A stretch of 64,000 nucleotides of DNA. It comes from Rathayibacter sp. SD072 (GTDB lineage Bacteria > Actinomycetota > Actinomycetes > Actinomycetales > Microbacteriaceae). A program made the position numbers and the translations under genes. Position 1 is the first letter of the stretch, and every line of letters begins with the position of its first letter. The DNA lies in the NCBI RefSeq assembly GCF_017355185.1, contig NZ_JADILJ010000010.1, forward strand, positions 1 to 64,000, given 5' to 3'. Shown piece by piece: positions 25,065-33,089 of the stretch. Below the pieces are notes generated by a model. The model saw only the letters and a list, made by a program, of their open reading frames with translations. It had not been told where the DNA came from and did not search any database.

Positions 25065-26522
25065 GTGTCTGACAAGCCCACCGCCACAGCCAACATCGGA
25101 GTCGTCGGTCTGGCGGTGATGGGCTCGAACCTGGCCCGCAACCTCGCCAGCCGCGAGGGCAACACCGTGGCCGTCTTCAACCGCTCCTACGGGCGCACCG
25201 AGACGCTGATCACCGAGCACCCCGAGGCCGGCTTCGTCGCCTCGGAGACCATCGAGGACTTCGCCGCCTCGCTCGCCACTCCGCGGACCGCGATCATCAT
25301 GGTCCAGGCCGGCCGCGGCACCGACGCCGTCATCGACCAGCTGACGAAGGTCTTCGAGCCCGGCGACATCATCGTCGACGGCGGCAACGCGCTCTTCACC
25401 GACACCATCCGCCGCGAGAAGGCGGTCCGCGAGACCGGCATCCACTTCGTCGGCACCGGCATCTCGGGCGGCGAGGAGGGCGCGCTCAAGGGTCCCTCGA
25501 TCATGCCCGGCGGCTCGGTCGAGTCGTACAAGACCCTCGGACCGATCCTCTCCTCGATCGCGGCGGTCGCCGAGGGCGAGCCCTGCGTCACCCACATCGG
25601 CACCGACGGCGCCGGCCACTTCGTCAAGATGATCCACAACGGCATCGAGTACGCCGACATGCAGCTCATCGCCGAGGCCTACGACCTCCTCCGCACGGTC
25701 GGCGGCCACGAGCCCGCCGCCATCGCCGAGGTCTTCGACGCGTGGAACAAGGGCGACCTCGAGTCGTACCTGATCGAGATCACCGCCGAGGTGCTCCGCC
25801 AGGTCGACGCCGAGACCGGCTCGCCGTTCATCGACGTCGTCCTCGACCAGGCCGGCTCCAAGGGCACCGGCGTCTGGACCGTGCAGAACGCGCTGGACCT
25901 GGGCGTGCCCGTCGGCGGCATCGCCGAGGCCGTCTTCGCCCGCGCGGTCTCGTCGAAGCCGGAGCAGCGCGCCGCGGTGCAGAACCGCGTCACGTCGCGT
26001 CCGACCCCGGTCGCGCTCTACGACGGCTTCGAGGACGACGTCCGCGCCGCCCTCTACGCCTCGAAGGTCGTCGCCTACTCGCAGGGCTTCGACGCGATCA
26101 TCGCCGGTGCCGAGAAGTACGGATGGGAGATCGACAAGGGCGCCGTCGCGAAGATCTGGCGCGCGGGCTGCATCATCCGCGCGCAGTTCCTCAACCGCAT
26201 CGTCGACGCCTACGCCGAGAACGCGGGCATCACGACGCTCCTCGAGGACCCGTACTTCGCCGAGGCCGTCGCCAACGGCGAGGCCGCCTGGCGCCGCATC
26301 GTCTCGACCGCCGCGCTCTCGGGCGTGCCGATCCCCGGCTTCGGCGCCGCGCTGTCCTACTACGACTCGCTCGCCTCGAAGCGCCTCCCCGCCGCCCTCG
26401 TCCAGGGCCAGCGCGACTTCTTCGGCGCGCACACCTACCAGCGCGTCGACAAGCAGGGCACCTTCCACACGCTGTGGTCGGGCGACCGCTCCGAGGTCGA
26501 GCAGGACCCGTCGACGCACTGA
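25065..26522 (+). CDS. gnd: 6-phosphogluconate dehydrogenase, decarboxylating
   Basis: A 485-residue enzyme of the oxidative pentose phosphate pathway producing ribulose 5-phosphate, CO2 and NADPH. The N-terminal Rossmann motif is VVGLAVMGSNLARN (residues 10-23), followed by FNRSYGRTE. The substrate-binding signature DGGNALFTDTIRRE lies near 105, the catalytic region GTGISGGEEGALKGPSIMPGG near 130 and KMIHNGIEYADMQLI near 188. Length fits the long dimeric form. Start GTG at 25065. It is closed by a strong bidirectional hairpin. It supplies NADPH and, with prs, links to nucleotide synthesis. Confidence 0.97.
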   Translation: MSDKPTATANIGVVGLAVMGSNLARNLASREGNTVAVFNRSYGRTETLITEHPEAGFVASETIEDFAASLATPRTAIIMVQAGRGTDAVIDQLTKVFEPGDIIVDGGNALFTDTIRREKAVRETGIHFVGTGISGGEEGALKGPSIMPGGSVESYKTLGPILSSIAAVAEGEPCVTHIGTDGAGHFVKMIHNGIEYADMQLIAEAYDLLRTVGGHEPAAIAEVFDAWNKGDLESYLIEITAEVLRQVDAETGSPFIDVVLDQAGSKGTGVWTVQNALDLGVPVGGIAEAVFARAVSSKPEQRAAVQNRVTSRPTPVALYDGFEDDVRAALYASKVVAYSQGFDAIIAGAEKYGWEIDKGAVAKIWRAGCIIRAQFLNRIVDAYAENAGITTLLEDPYFAEAVANGEAAWRRIVSTAALSGVPIPGFGAALSYYDSLASKRLPAALVQGQRDFFGAHTYQRVDKQGTFHTLWSGDRSEVEQDPSTH

Positions 26523-26537
26523 CCCCCTGACACGCCG

Positions 26538-26582
26538 GAGCGCCCCCGCACCTCGATCCTCGGATCGGGTGCGGGGGCGCTC
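26538..26582. terminator. Strong bidirectional hairpin between gnd and GH13 genes
   Basis: Perfect 15-bp arms GAGCGCCCCCGCACC (26538-26552) and its complement (26568-26582). The loop itself contains CGATCC/GGATCG and can extend the stem. It sits between two convergent genes 16 bp from each stop codon. No U-tract. Confidence 0.8.
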
Positions 26583-26597
26583 TCGTCGTTCAGCGGT

Positions 26598-28250
26598 TCA
26601 GCGCAGCCAGACCGTGGTCTCGGGAGGCAGGACCCCGTCCGTCAGAGGTCCGCTCGCCAGCAGCACCTCGCCGGCGGGCAGGTCGACCGGGACCGCGCCC
26701 AGGTTCGTCACCGAGCGCCAGCCGTTCGGGCGCGCGAAGTGCAGCACATCGGCTCCGGAGTCGAGCCACTCGAGCTGCTCGCCGGACTGCAGCTCGTGCC
26801 GCAGCGCGAGCGCCCGGCGGTAGAGCGCGAGCGTCGACTCCTCATCGCGCTCCTGCGCCTGGACGGAGGAGTCCGCGAACCACTCCGGCTGCGGCAGGTG
26901 CGCGCCGCCGGAACCGAAGCCCAGCGACTCGCCCGTCTCCGCCCAGGGCAGGGGCACGCGGCAGCCGTCGCGGCCGACGTCGGTGCCGCCGCTGCGGAAG
27001 AACGTGGGGTCCTGGCGCTGCGCATCCGGGATCGCGGGCACCTCGTGCAGACCCAGCTCCTCGCCCTGGTAGAGGTAGGCGGACCCGGGCAGCGCGAGCA
27101 GCAGGAGCGTCGCGGCGCGGGCTCGGCGCAGACCCCGCTCGGCGTCCAGCTGGGGCTCCACTCCCCCGCTGAGCAGCCACTGCTTCGCGGGGGCGGTCGG
27201 AGCGTCCCCGCGGGCCGGCAGCCCGTAGCGCGTCGCGTGACGCACCACGTCGTGGTTCGAGAGCACCCAGGTCGTCGAGGAGCCCGACTCGGCGGCGAGC
27301 GCGAGGTTGAACGAGATCAGCCGGCGGAACTCCTCCGCATCGAAGTCGGCCTCCAGCAGGTCGAAGTTGAACGCCTGGCCCAGGCCCTCCGGGCTCGCGT
27401 ACCGGGCGCGGCGCGACGCGTCGACCCAGGCCTCGGCGACGGCGGTGCGCGGCGGGTCGTAGGAGTCGAACAGCGCGCGCCACTCGGCGTAGACCTCGTG
27501 GACCTCGTCGCGATCCCAGAACGGGTGCGAGCCGTCGAGGCGCTGCTCCTGGATCTCGGCGGCCGCGGGGAGCGGCTCGCTGAGGTCCTTCACGAGCGAG
27601 TGCGCCACGTCGATCCGGAAGCCGTCGACCCCGCGGTCGGACCAGAAGCGGAGAGTGTCGAGGAAGTCGTCGCGGATCTCGCGGTTCGCCCAGTTCCAGT
27701 CCGGCTGCTCCTTCGCGAACAGGTGCAGGTACCACTGGCCGTCGCCGACCGGCTCCCACGCCGACCCGCCGAACACCGACTCCCAGTCGCTGGGCGGGAG
27801 GGAGCCGTCGGTGCCGCGGCCGTCGCGGAAGACGTAGCGCTCGCGCTCGGGCGAGCCCTTCGGTGCCGCGAGCGCCTCCTGGAACCAGGGGTGCAGATCG
27901 GAGGAGTGGTTCGGCACGATGTCGACGATCACGCGGATGCCCGTCTCGTGCAGCCGCCGCGTCATCTCGTCGAAGTCGGCGAGGGTCCCGATCCGCGGGT
28001 CGACGTCGCGGTAGTCCGCCACGTCGTAGCCGCCGTCGGCCAGCGCCGACGGGTAGAAGGGGCTCAGCCACACCGCGTCGATCCCGAGCTCGCGGAGGTA
28101 GGGGATGCGCGCGATGATCCCCTTCAGGTCGCCGATCCCGTCCCCGTCCGCGTCCGCGAAGCTCCGCGGGTACACCTGGTACACCGCCGCCTGCCGCCAC
28201 CACTGCGCGTCCTGCGCCGTGCCGCTCCTGGTGAGCAAGGTCTCCGTCAT
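26598..28250 (-). CDS. GH13 alpha-glucosidase (oligo-1,6-glucosidase type)
   Basis: A 550-residue intracellular glycoside hydrolase with no signal peptide. The (beta/alpha)8 motifs are complete: DIVPNHSSD near 110, GFRIDVAHSLVKD with the nucleophile Asp near 210, AVAEAWVD with the acid/base Glu near 270, and LSNHDVVRHATRYG near 330. DGIGDLKGI near 37 and the QVYPRSF start are typical of alpha-1,4/1,6-glucosidases. The ribosome site GGAAGGA precedes the ATG at 28250. It lies behind a sugar ABC importer on the same strand and would hydrolyse the imported maltose-, isomaltose- or trehalose-like sugar. Exact linkage specificity is not readable. Confidence 0.9.
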   Translation of the reverse strand: MTETLLTRSGTAQDAQWWRQAAVYQVYPRSFADADGDGIGDLKGIIARIPYLRELGIDAVWLSPFYPSALADGGYDVADYRDVDPRIGTLADFDEMTRRLHETGIRVIVDIVPNHSSDLHPWFQEALAAPKGSPERERYVFRDGRGTDGSLPPSDWESVFGGSAWEPVGDGQWYLHLFAKEQPDWNWANREIRDDFLDTLRFWSDRGVDGFRIDVAHSLVKDLSEPLPAAAEIQEQRLDGSHPFWDRDEVHEVYAEWRALFDSYDPPRTAVAEAWVDASRRARYASPEGLGQAFNFDLLEADFDAEEFRRLISFNLALAAESGSSTTWVLSNHDVVRHATRYGLPARGDAPTAPAKQWLLSGGVEPQLDAERGLRRARAATLLLLALPGSAYLYQGEELGLHEVPAIPDAQRQDPTFFRSGGTDVGRDGCRVPLPWAETGESLGFGSGGAHLPQPEWFADSSVQAQERDEESTLALYRRALALRHELQSGEQLEWLDSGADVLHFARPNGWRSVTNLGAVPVDLPAGEVLLASGPLTDGVLPPETTVWLR

Positions 28251-28305
28251 GCCGTTCCTTCCGTTCGTTGTGTCGTGTCGGTTGCGCCCGCCGTCTGGCG
28301 GACGT

Positions 28306-28345
28306 GGATCTCGATACGCCCGCTCCGCGGGCTACTCGATCAGCA
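28306..28345 (+). repeat. Palindromic repeat family R3, single copy
   Basis: GGATCTCGATACGCCCGC is followed by TCC and GCGGGCTACTCGATCAGCA. The core folds as GCCCGC-TCC-GCGGGC, flanked by TCGATA and CTCGATCAG. Two more copies lie at 44133-44170 (minus) and 44189-44227 (plus). Confidence 0.85.
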
Positions 28346-28459
28346 GAGGTGGGCCCCCGCTCCTGAGCAGCTGCTCGTACGCAGCACGGCCCCTCCCCCT
28401 CGGCTCGTGCGCAGCACGGCCCTCTCCGCGCCTCCAGCAGAGGTCGCGGGTCTCGGGGT

Positions 28460-28536
28460 GGTGAGCTGCAAGGCGGAGGAGGGAAGGCGTAGCGGAGCTA
28501 CGACGACCGACGACAACGCCGCAGATCGCCGCTCCG
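28460..28536 (+). repeat. Structured repeat family R4, copy 1
   Basis: Contains GCTGCAAGGCGGAGGAGG and CGACGACAACGCCGCAGA, the two conserved strands shared with copies at 34413 and 34513. The apical hairpin here is CGTAGC-GGA-GCTACG, different in sequence but equal in position to GCGATACC-GGC-GGTATCGC in the other copies. It begins 14 bp beyond the stop of the permease gene at 28550. Confidence 0.85.
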
Positions 28537-28549
28537 AGGCCCGCGATAT

Positions 28550-29449
28550 CTACTTGATCGCCCCTTGAGTCACGCCGGACATGACCCAGCGCTGGGTGAA
28601 GAGGTAGACGATGATCGCCGGCGCCATGGCCATCAGGTAGGAGGCGAAGGCGACGTTGTAGTCGTTGCTGAACTGCGTCTGGAAGATGCTCTGGAGCACC
28701 GGCAGCGTCTGCAGCGAGGGGTCGGACGTGATGAGCGAGGGCATCATGAAGTCGTTCCAGGAGGCGAGGAAGGCGAAGATGCCGACCGTGGCGCTCATGG
28801 GGGCGAGCAGCGGGAACACCAGTCGCCAGAAGACCTGGTTGGTGGTCGCTCCGTCGAGCCGTGCGCTCTCCTCGAGCTCCTCGGGCAGCGAGCGGAGGAA
28901 CGCGGTGAACAGCATGACGCTGAACGAGAGCTGGAACATGATGTGCAGGATCGCGACGCCGATCGGGTTGTCGAGGCCGACGAGTCCGGTGAGCGAGACC
29001 TGCGAGAGCGCGAGGACGGGGAACGGCAGGAACATCGCGGCGAGCAGGTAGAAGAACGAGAAGCGGTAGAACCTCCTGCTCCAGTTGCGCGAGATCGCGT
29101 AGGCGGCGAGGGCGCTGAGCACGATGGTGCCGCCGACGGTGATCGCGGCGACGAGCAGCGAGATCGCGAAGCCGCGGGGGAAGTCGGTGAGGGTCCACGC
29201 CTGCACGAAGCCGTCGATCGAGATCGGGGCGGGGATCGAGAAGGCGTTGCCGTCCACGGCCTGAGCGGTGGTCTTGAACGCCATGGTCACGGTGACCCAG
29301 AGCGGAGCGATGACCGTCAGCGCGCAGATCGCCAGGACGATCGTGAGCAGGAGGTTCGAGCGGCTCCGGCGGCCACCGCGTCGGGCGTCCGCGTCGACGG
29401 CGGGGCGGGTGCCGGGCAGCGCCGGCGAGAGGGGGACCTGGCTGGTCAT
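28550..29449 (-). CDS. Sugar ABC transporter permease (MalG/carbohydrate type)
   Basis: A 299-residue inner-membrane protein with six helices. The ATPase-docking motif is LEESARLDGATTNQVFWRLVFPLLAP near residue 195. The first helix follows a 30-residue cytoplasmic Arg-rich segment. ATG at 29449 shares one base with the stop of the previous permease (TGATG), so translation is coupled. It forms the channel with the permease at 29449-30381. No ATPase gene is in the cluster, so a shared MsmK-type ATPase encoded elsewhere is likely, as in many CUT1 systems. Confidence 0.9.
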   Translation of the reverse strand: MTSQVPLSPALPGTRPAVDADARRGGRRSRSNLLLTIVLAICALTVIAPLWVTVTMAFKTTAQAVDGNAFSIPAPISIDGFVQAWTLTDFPRGFAISLLVAAITVGGTIVLSALAAYAISRNWSRRFYRFSFFYLLAAMFLPFPVLALSQVSLTGLVGLDNPIGVAILHIMFQLSFSVMLFTAFLRSLPEELEESARLDGATTNQVFWRLVFPLLAPMSATVGIFAFLASWNDFMMPSLITSDPSLQTLPVLQSIFQTQFSNDYNVAFASYLMAMAPAIIVYLFTQRWVMSGVTQGAIK

Positions 29450-30381
29450 CAGAAGGCCGCCTTTCCGCGCGAGATGCGCAGTTGCACGAGCGCGATCACG
29501 AGCGCGATGAGGAAGAAGATCGTGGCGTTGGCCATCTGGTAGGCGTAGTCGCCGCTGGTGAAGCCCGAGAAGATCGTCATCGCGACGCTGCGGGTCGAGG
29601 TGCCCGGTCCGCCGTTGGTGAGGCCGACGATGATGTCGTACGAGTTGAGGAAGTTCTTGAAGCCGATGACGAGATTGATGACCACGTAGCCGGCGACGAG
29701 CGGCAGCGTGATGGAGCGCAACTGCCCCCACGTCGAGGCCCCGTCGAGCGACGCGGCCTCGTAGACGTCGCCGGGGATCGAGAGGACGCCCGCGATGTAG
29801 ATCAGCAGGGCGGAAGGGACCGACTGCCAGGCGGTGACGATCACGATCGCGAGCCACGCGAGGTTCGGGTCGGCGAGCATGCTGCTCGCGAGCGGCGTGA
29901 ATCCGATCGACGCGGCGAAGCCCGGCAGCGAGTTCGAGAAGAGGAAGTTGAAGACGAACGCGATGATGATGCCCGAGACGACCATCGGCAGGACGAAGAC
30001 GGCGCGGAGGGCGACCTTGCCCCGGGTCTGCGTCGTGAGGGCGATGGCGAGCAGGAACGCGATCACGTTGACCAGGAGCACCGTCACCAGCGCCAGAGCG
30101 ACCGTGAATCCGTAGGACGCGGCGATGGCCGGATCCGAGAACAGCGCCACGTAGTTCGTGAAGCCGATGAAGCTCCACTCCCCGAAGCCGATGGAGTCGG
30201 TGAAGCTGAAGAAGATGCCCATGAGAGCGGGCAGGGTGATCGCGAGCGTGAAGAGGATCAGCGCGGGGAGCAGGAAGAGCGGGAACGTGAGGTCCCGGCG
30301 CCGCTTCGGCGCGGTGCGCACGACGGGGCGGGCGGCGGCGGGGCGCCGCTCCCGCGTCCGTGCGGGGAGGGTGGTGGCCAT
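29449..30381 (-). CDS. Sugar ABC transporter permease (MalF/carbohydrate type)
   Basis: A 310-residue membrane protein with six helices after a cytoplasmic tail of about 30 residues rich in Arg and Pro. The docking loop is VYEAASLDGASTWGQLRSITLPLV near residue 208. It belongs to the CUT1 class of carbohydrate importers. ATG at 30381 lies 40 bp behind the binding-protein stop. Operon order: binding protein, permease, permease. Confidence 0.9.
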   Translation of the reverse strand: MATTLPARTRERRPAAARPVVRTAPKRRRDLTFPLFLLPALILFTLAITLPALMGIFFSFTDSIGFGEWSFIGFTNYVALFSDPAIAASYGFTVALALVTVLLVNVIAFLLAIALTTQTRGKVALRAVFVLPMVVSGIIIAFVFNFLFSNSLPGFAASIGFTPLASSMLADPNLAWLAIVIVTAWQSVPSALLIYIAGVLSIPGDVYEAASLDGASTWGQLRSITLPLVAGYVVINLVIGFKNFLNSYDIIVGLTNGGPGTSTRSVAMTIFSGFTSGDYAYQMANATIFFLIALVIALVQLRISRGKAAF

Positions 30382-30421
30382 GGTGTCTCGTCTCTGAGAG
30401 TGGTCGGCGGGAGGAGGGGGA

Positions 30422-31705
30422 TCAGGAGCGGAACGCGATGCGCGCCCAGTCGGCGTCGATCGTGCGCAGCGTGCGGTCCGGGTCGGAGCCGAGGACCATG
30501 CCCTGCACGTAGTTCTGCAGTGGGATGTTCTGCGGGACGAGCTGCGAGGCGCCGAGGCTGAAGGCGGCGCGATCGTAGAACTCCTGGAGCTCGACGAGCG
30601 TGGGCTGGGTCACGGCCGGGGCGTCGGTGGTCACTCCGAAGGCGTTGTTGTCGGCGTTGTAGGCGTCGATGATCTCGGGCTGCATCAGGAACGCGAGGAA
30701 CTCGCGCGCCGCCTCCTTCTTGGTGGAGGCCTCCGGGATCCAGAGGGCGAGGTCGACGTTGACGCGCACGCGGCGGTCCTCGGGGTCGTCCGTCATCGGC
30801 AGCGGGAAGGCTCCGACCGAGAGGTCGGGGGCCGTCTTCGCGATCTCGCTCAGCGCCCACGGCCCCTGGAAGTACATCGCGGCCTCGCCGTTCGAGAACG
30901 CGAGGTTCCCGTCTCCGTAGGCACGGCTGGCCGCATCGGGGTTCGAGTACGCGGCGATCTGCAGCATCTGCTCCATCGGCGCGGCGAGGTCCTTCTGGAA
31001 CGAGACCGGCGACCCGGGTCCGACGTCCGGGCCCTGCTCCTTCAGCTGCGAGAAGAACGACTCGAGGTCGACGGTGCCGCCGACGGAGTAGTCGAAGAGG
31101 CCCTGCGAGACCGTCCACGGGTCCTTGTAGGTGCTGTAGAGCGGAGTGATGCCCGCGGCCTGCAGCGCGTCGCAGACCGCGAGGAACTCCGTCCAGGTCG
31201 TCGGCACCTCGAGCCCCTGCTGCGCGAAGATGTCGCGGTTGTAGAGCACGGCCGACATCATCAGCGAGTACGGCAGCACGCTGGTCCGGTCCGGGTACGA
31301 CGCGGTCTGCTCGATCAGCGGCTGCAGCGCCGGGTTGATGCGCTCCGCCTCCGGCATGTCCGACAGATCGCTGAACGCCCCCCGCTCGACGAAGCGCGCG
31401 ACCTCGAAGTTGTAGTTGAGGCAGCCGAGGTCCGGCGGGTTGGTCCGCACGAAGCCTGCCGAGAGGTTGGAGGAGAAGTCGTGGACGACCCGCACGCGCG
31501 ACTGCGCGGCGTGGAACTTCTCGATCACCTCGTCGAAGTAGCCGATGACCTCGGGCTTGGACTGGTGGAACACGATCTCGGTCGCACCTCGGGCGCCCGA
31601 GGGGGACGCGCACGCGGCGAGGCCGAGCGCCGCGGCGCCCGCTCCTGCGGCGGTGAGGAGGGTCCGTCGGCGCAGGCCGCCGCTGAGTGGGGTGGTGAGG
31701 GGCAC
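30422..31705 (-). CDS. Sugar ABC transporter substrate-binding lipoprotein
   Basis: A 427-residue extracellular binding protein. The N-terminus has LRRRTLLTAAGAGAAALGLAAC, a signal peptide with lipobox LAAC, and the cysteine would carry the lipid anchor. Mature blocks include EIVFHQSKPEVIGYFDEVI, a type-1 sugar-binding fold marker, NRDIFAQQGLEVPTTW near 190 and MYFQGPWALSEI near 290. GTG at 31705 is chosen because the signal peptide follows directly; earlier in-frame codons lack a signal. Expected ligand is an alpha-glucoside, judged from the GH13 neighbour. Confidence 0.9.
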   Translation of the reverse strand: MPLTTPLSGGLRRRTLLTAAGAGAAALGLAACASPSGARGATEIVFHQSKPEVIGYFDEVIEKFHAAQSRVRVVHDFSSNLSAGFVRTNPPDLGCLNYNFEVARFVERGAFSDLSDMPEAERINPALQPLIEQTASYPDRTSVLPYSLMMSAVLYNRDIFAQQGLEVPTTWTEFLAVCDALQAAGITPLYSTYKDPWTVSQGLFDYSVGGTVDLESFFSQLKEQGPDVGPGSPVSFQKDLAAPMEQMLQIAAYSNPDAASRAYGDGNLAFSNGEAAMYFQGPWALSEIAKTAPDLSVGAFPLPMTDDPEDRRVRVNVDLALWIPEASTKKEAAREFLAFLMQPEIIDAYNADNNAFGVTTDAPAVTQPTLVELQEFYDRAAFSLGASQLVPQNIPLQNYVQGMVLGSDPDRTLRTIDADWARIAFRS

Positions 31706-31743
31706 GTCGTCGTCTCCCGGTCTGGCAGGTGGATCTGGCGGGG

Positions 31744-31798
31744 ATAAGTTGCTTCGTCGACTAAATCTAGGAAGAAAATCTAGTACGCGATGTACTGT
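31744..31798. promoter_or_regulatory. AT-rich divergent operator region for ROK repressor and sugar importer
   Basis: Between the divergent binding-protein and ROK genes lies the only clearly AT-rich patch nearby. It holds TAAGTTGC and TCGACTAA as an imperfect inverted pair, two direct AAATCTAG copies (31763-31770 and 31776-31783) and the inverted repeat AGTAC-GCGAT-GTACT (31782-31796). ROK repressors bind AT-rich inverted repeats of similar look. TACTGT (31793-31798) is a possible -10 for the ROK gene. Confidence 0.55.
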
Positions 31799-31838
31799 TG
31801 CAGCCGATCCCGCTCGGGTCAAGAGGGAGGCGGAACCG

Positions 31839-33068
31839 ATGTCCGAGAACGTGTTCTCGTTCCAGCGCCGGCGCAACGCCCTCGAGATCCTGCAGGGCGC
31901 GTGGAGCGGCGAGCCGATGACGGCGTCCGATCTGATCGAGCGCACCGGGCTCACGCGGTCGACCGTGATCGCGGTCTGCGACGACCTCATCGAGCTCGGC
32001 TGGCTCGAGGAGCTCGAGAACCAGCGCGCTGCGGGCGACTACGTCAAGGGCCGCCCCGCCCGCCGCTACGCGCTGCGGCGCGAGGCGGGCGTGATCGTGG
32101 GGGTCGACGCCGGTCAGCACAGCGTCGGAGTCGACGTCGCGGACCTCCTCGGCGACTCGATCGCGCACCGCGTCGAGCCGGTCGAGCACGAGCCCGTCGA
32201 GGAGCTCCCGCACGAGCGGCGCCTCGCCGACATCGAGCGGATCCTCGACCGCACACTCCAGCAGGCGGGAGTGGCCGATGCCGGGGTGCTGGCGATCACC
32301 TTCGGCGTCCCGGCACCGGTCGACGCCGACGGCCGCTCCCCCGCCGACGACAACGGCTTCTGGAGCGCGATGAACCCCGGTCTCGCCGACCGCTTCGCCG
32401 ATCGGGGCTGGCGCCCGGTGGTCGACAACGATGCCAACCTCGCGGCCCTCGCCGAGGGCTGGCGGGGTGCGGCCGTCGGATGCTCCGACTATCTGACCCT
32501 GCTCTCGGGCGAGCGCCTGGGCGGCGGTGTCGTCCTCGGCGGCACGCTGCTCCGCGGCGCCCGGGGCCTCACCGGCGAGATGCGCTACCTCGACCTGGTA
32601 GAGGGGGTCGGCTCGGCAGAGGGCGTCGCCGCGCTCGCCCGGACCTGGGCGCAGGAGGCCCTCGCTACCGAGGACCGCGCGCCCTCGCTCCTGGATGCGG
32701 CGCCGCTCCCGGGCGCCGAGCAGGTGCTGGCCGCCGCGGCCGCCGGGGACGCCCTCGCCCTCGAGATCGTCGATCGGCTCGCCGTCCGCCTGACGAGCGT
32801 CGCCGCGACCCTCGCCAACCTGCTGGACGTCTCGCTCCTCGTGGTCGGCGGGGCTCTCGCCGAGTCGGCCGGCCCACTGCTGGCAGACGTCTCGGAGCGC
32901 ATCGCGCCCCTCGTCCACGCCCCCGCGCCCCGGATCGTCCCCTCGACACTGGGCGACCGCGCCGTCGCGCTCGGCGCCGTCCGAGCGGGTCTGGACCGCG
33001 TCCGCGCGGATCCGCTCGCCCTCCGCCTGGCTGCCGCCTCGATCGACACCGCGGCCGCACCGCTCTGA
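31839..33068 (+). CDS. ROK-family transcriptional regulator
   Basis: A 409-residue regulator. The N-terminal winged helix-turn-helix covers residues 1 to about 75 (ASDLIERTGLTRSTVIAVCDDLIELGWLEE). An actin-like ROK domain follows with GVDAGQHSVGVDVADL near 90, VVDNDANLAALAEG near 195 and LGGGVVLGGTLLRGARGLTGE near 230. The zinc-binding Cys cluster found in sugar kinases of this family is absent, so kinase activity is unlikely. ATG at 31839 with AGGGAGG upstream. Divergent from the sugar importer, which it probably represses until sugar is present. Confidence 0.9.
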   Translation: MSENVFSFQRRRNALEILQGAWSGEPMTASDLIERTGLTRSTVIAVCDDLIELGWLEELENQRAAGDYVKGRPARRYALRREAGVIVGVDAGQHSVGVDVADLLGDSIAHRVEPVEHEPVEELPHERRLADIERILDRTLQQAGVADAGVLAITFGVPAPVDADGRSPADDNGFWSAMNPGLADRFADRGWRPVVDNDANLAALAEGWRGAAVGCSDYLTLLSGERLGGGVVLGGTLLRGARGLTGEMRYLDLVEGVGSAEGVAALARTWAQEALATEDRAPSLLDAAPLPGAEQVLAAAAAGDALALEIVDRLAVRLTSVAATLANLLDVSLLVVGGALAESAGPLLADVSERIAPLVHAPAPRIVPSTLGDRAVALGAVRAGLDRVRADPLALRLAAASIDTAAAPL

Positions 33069-33089
33069 GCTCGGGGCGCCGACGGGACT

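Larger units (their letters stand above)
28251..28549. other. Repeat-rich spacer between importer and glucosidase genes
   Basis: About 300 bp without a gene. It contains a palindromic repeat (28306-28345), two direct copies of GCTCGTRCGCAGCACGGCCC (28373-28392 and 28403-28422) and a structured repeat (28460-28536). The length and hairpins suggest the glucosidase is not simply read through from the importer genes. Confidence 0.7.

Noticed and set aside
26538-26582. The gnd hairpin as a member of a dispersed repeat family
   Set aside because: No second copy is visible in the window. Its position between convergent stops fits a simple terminator.
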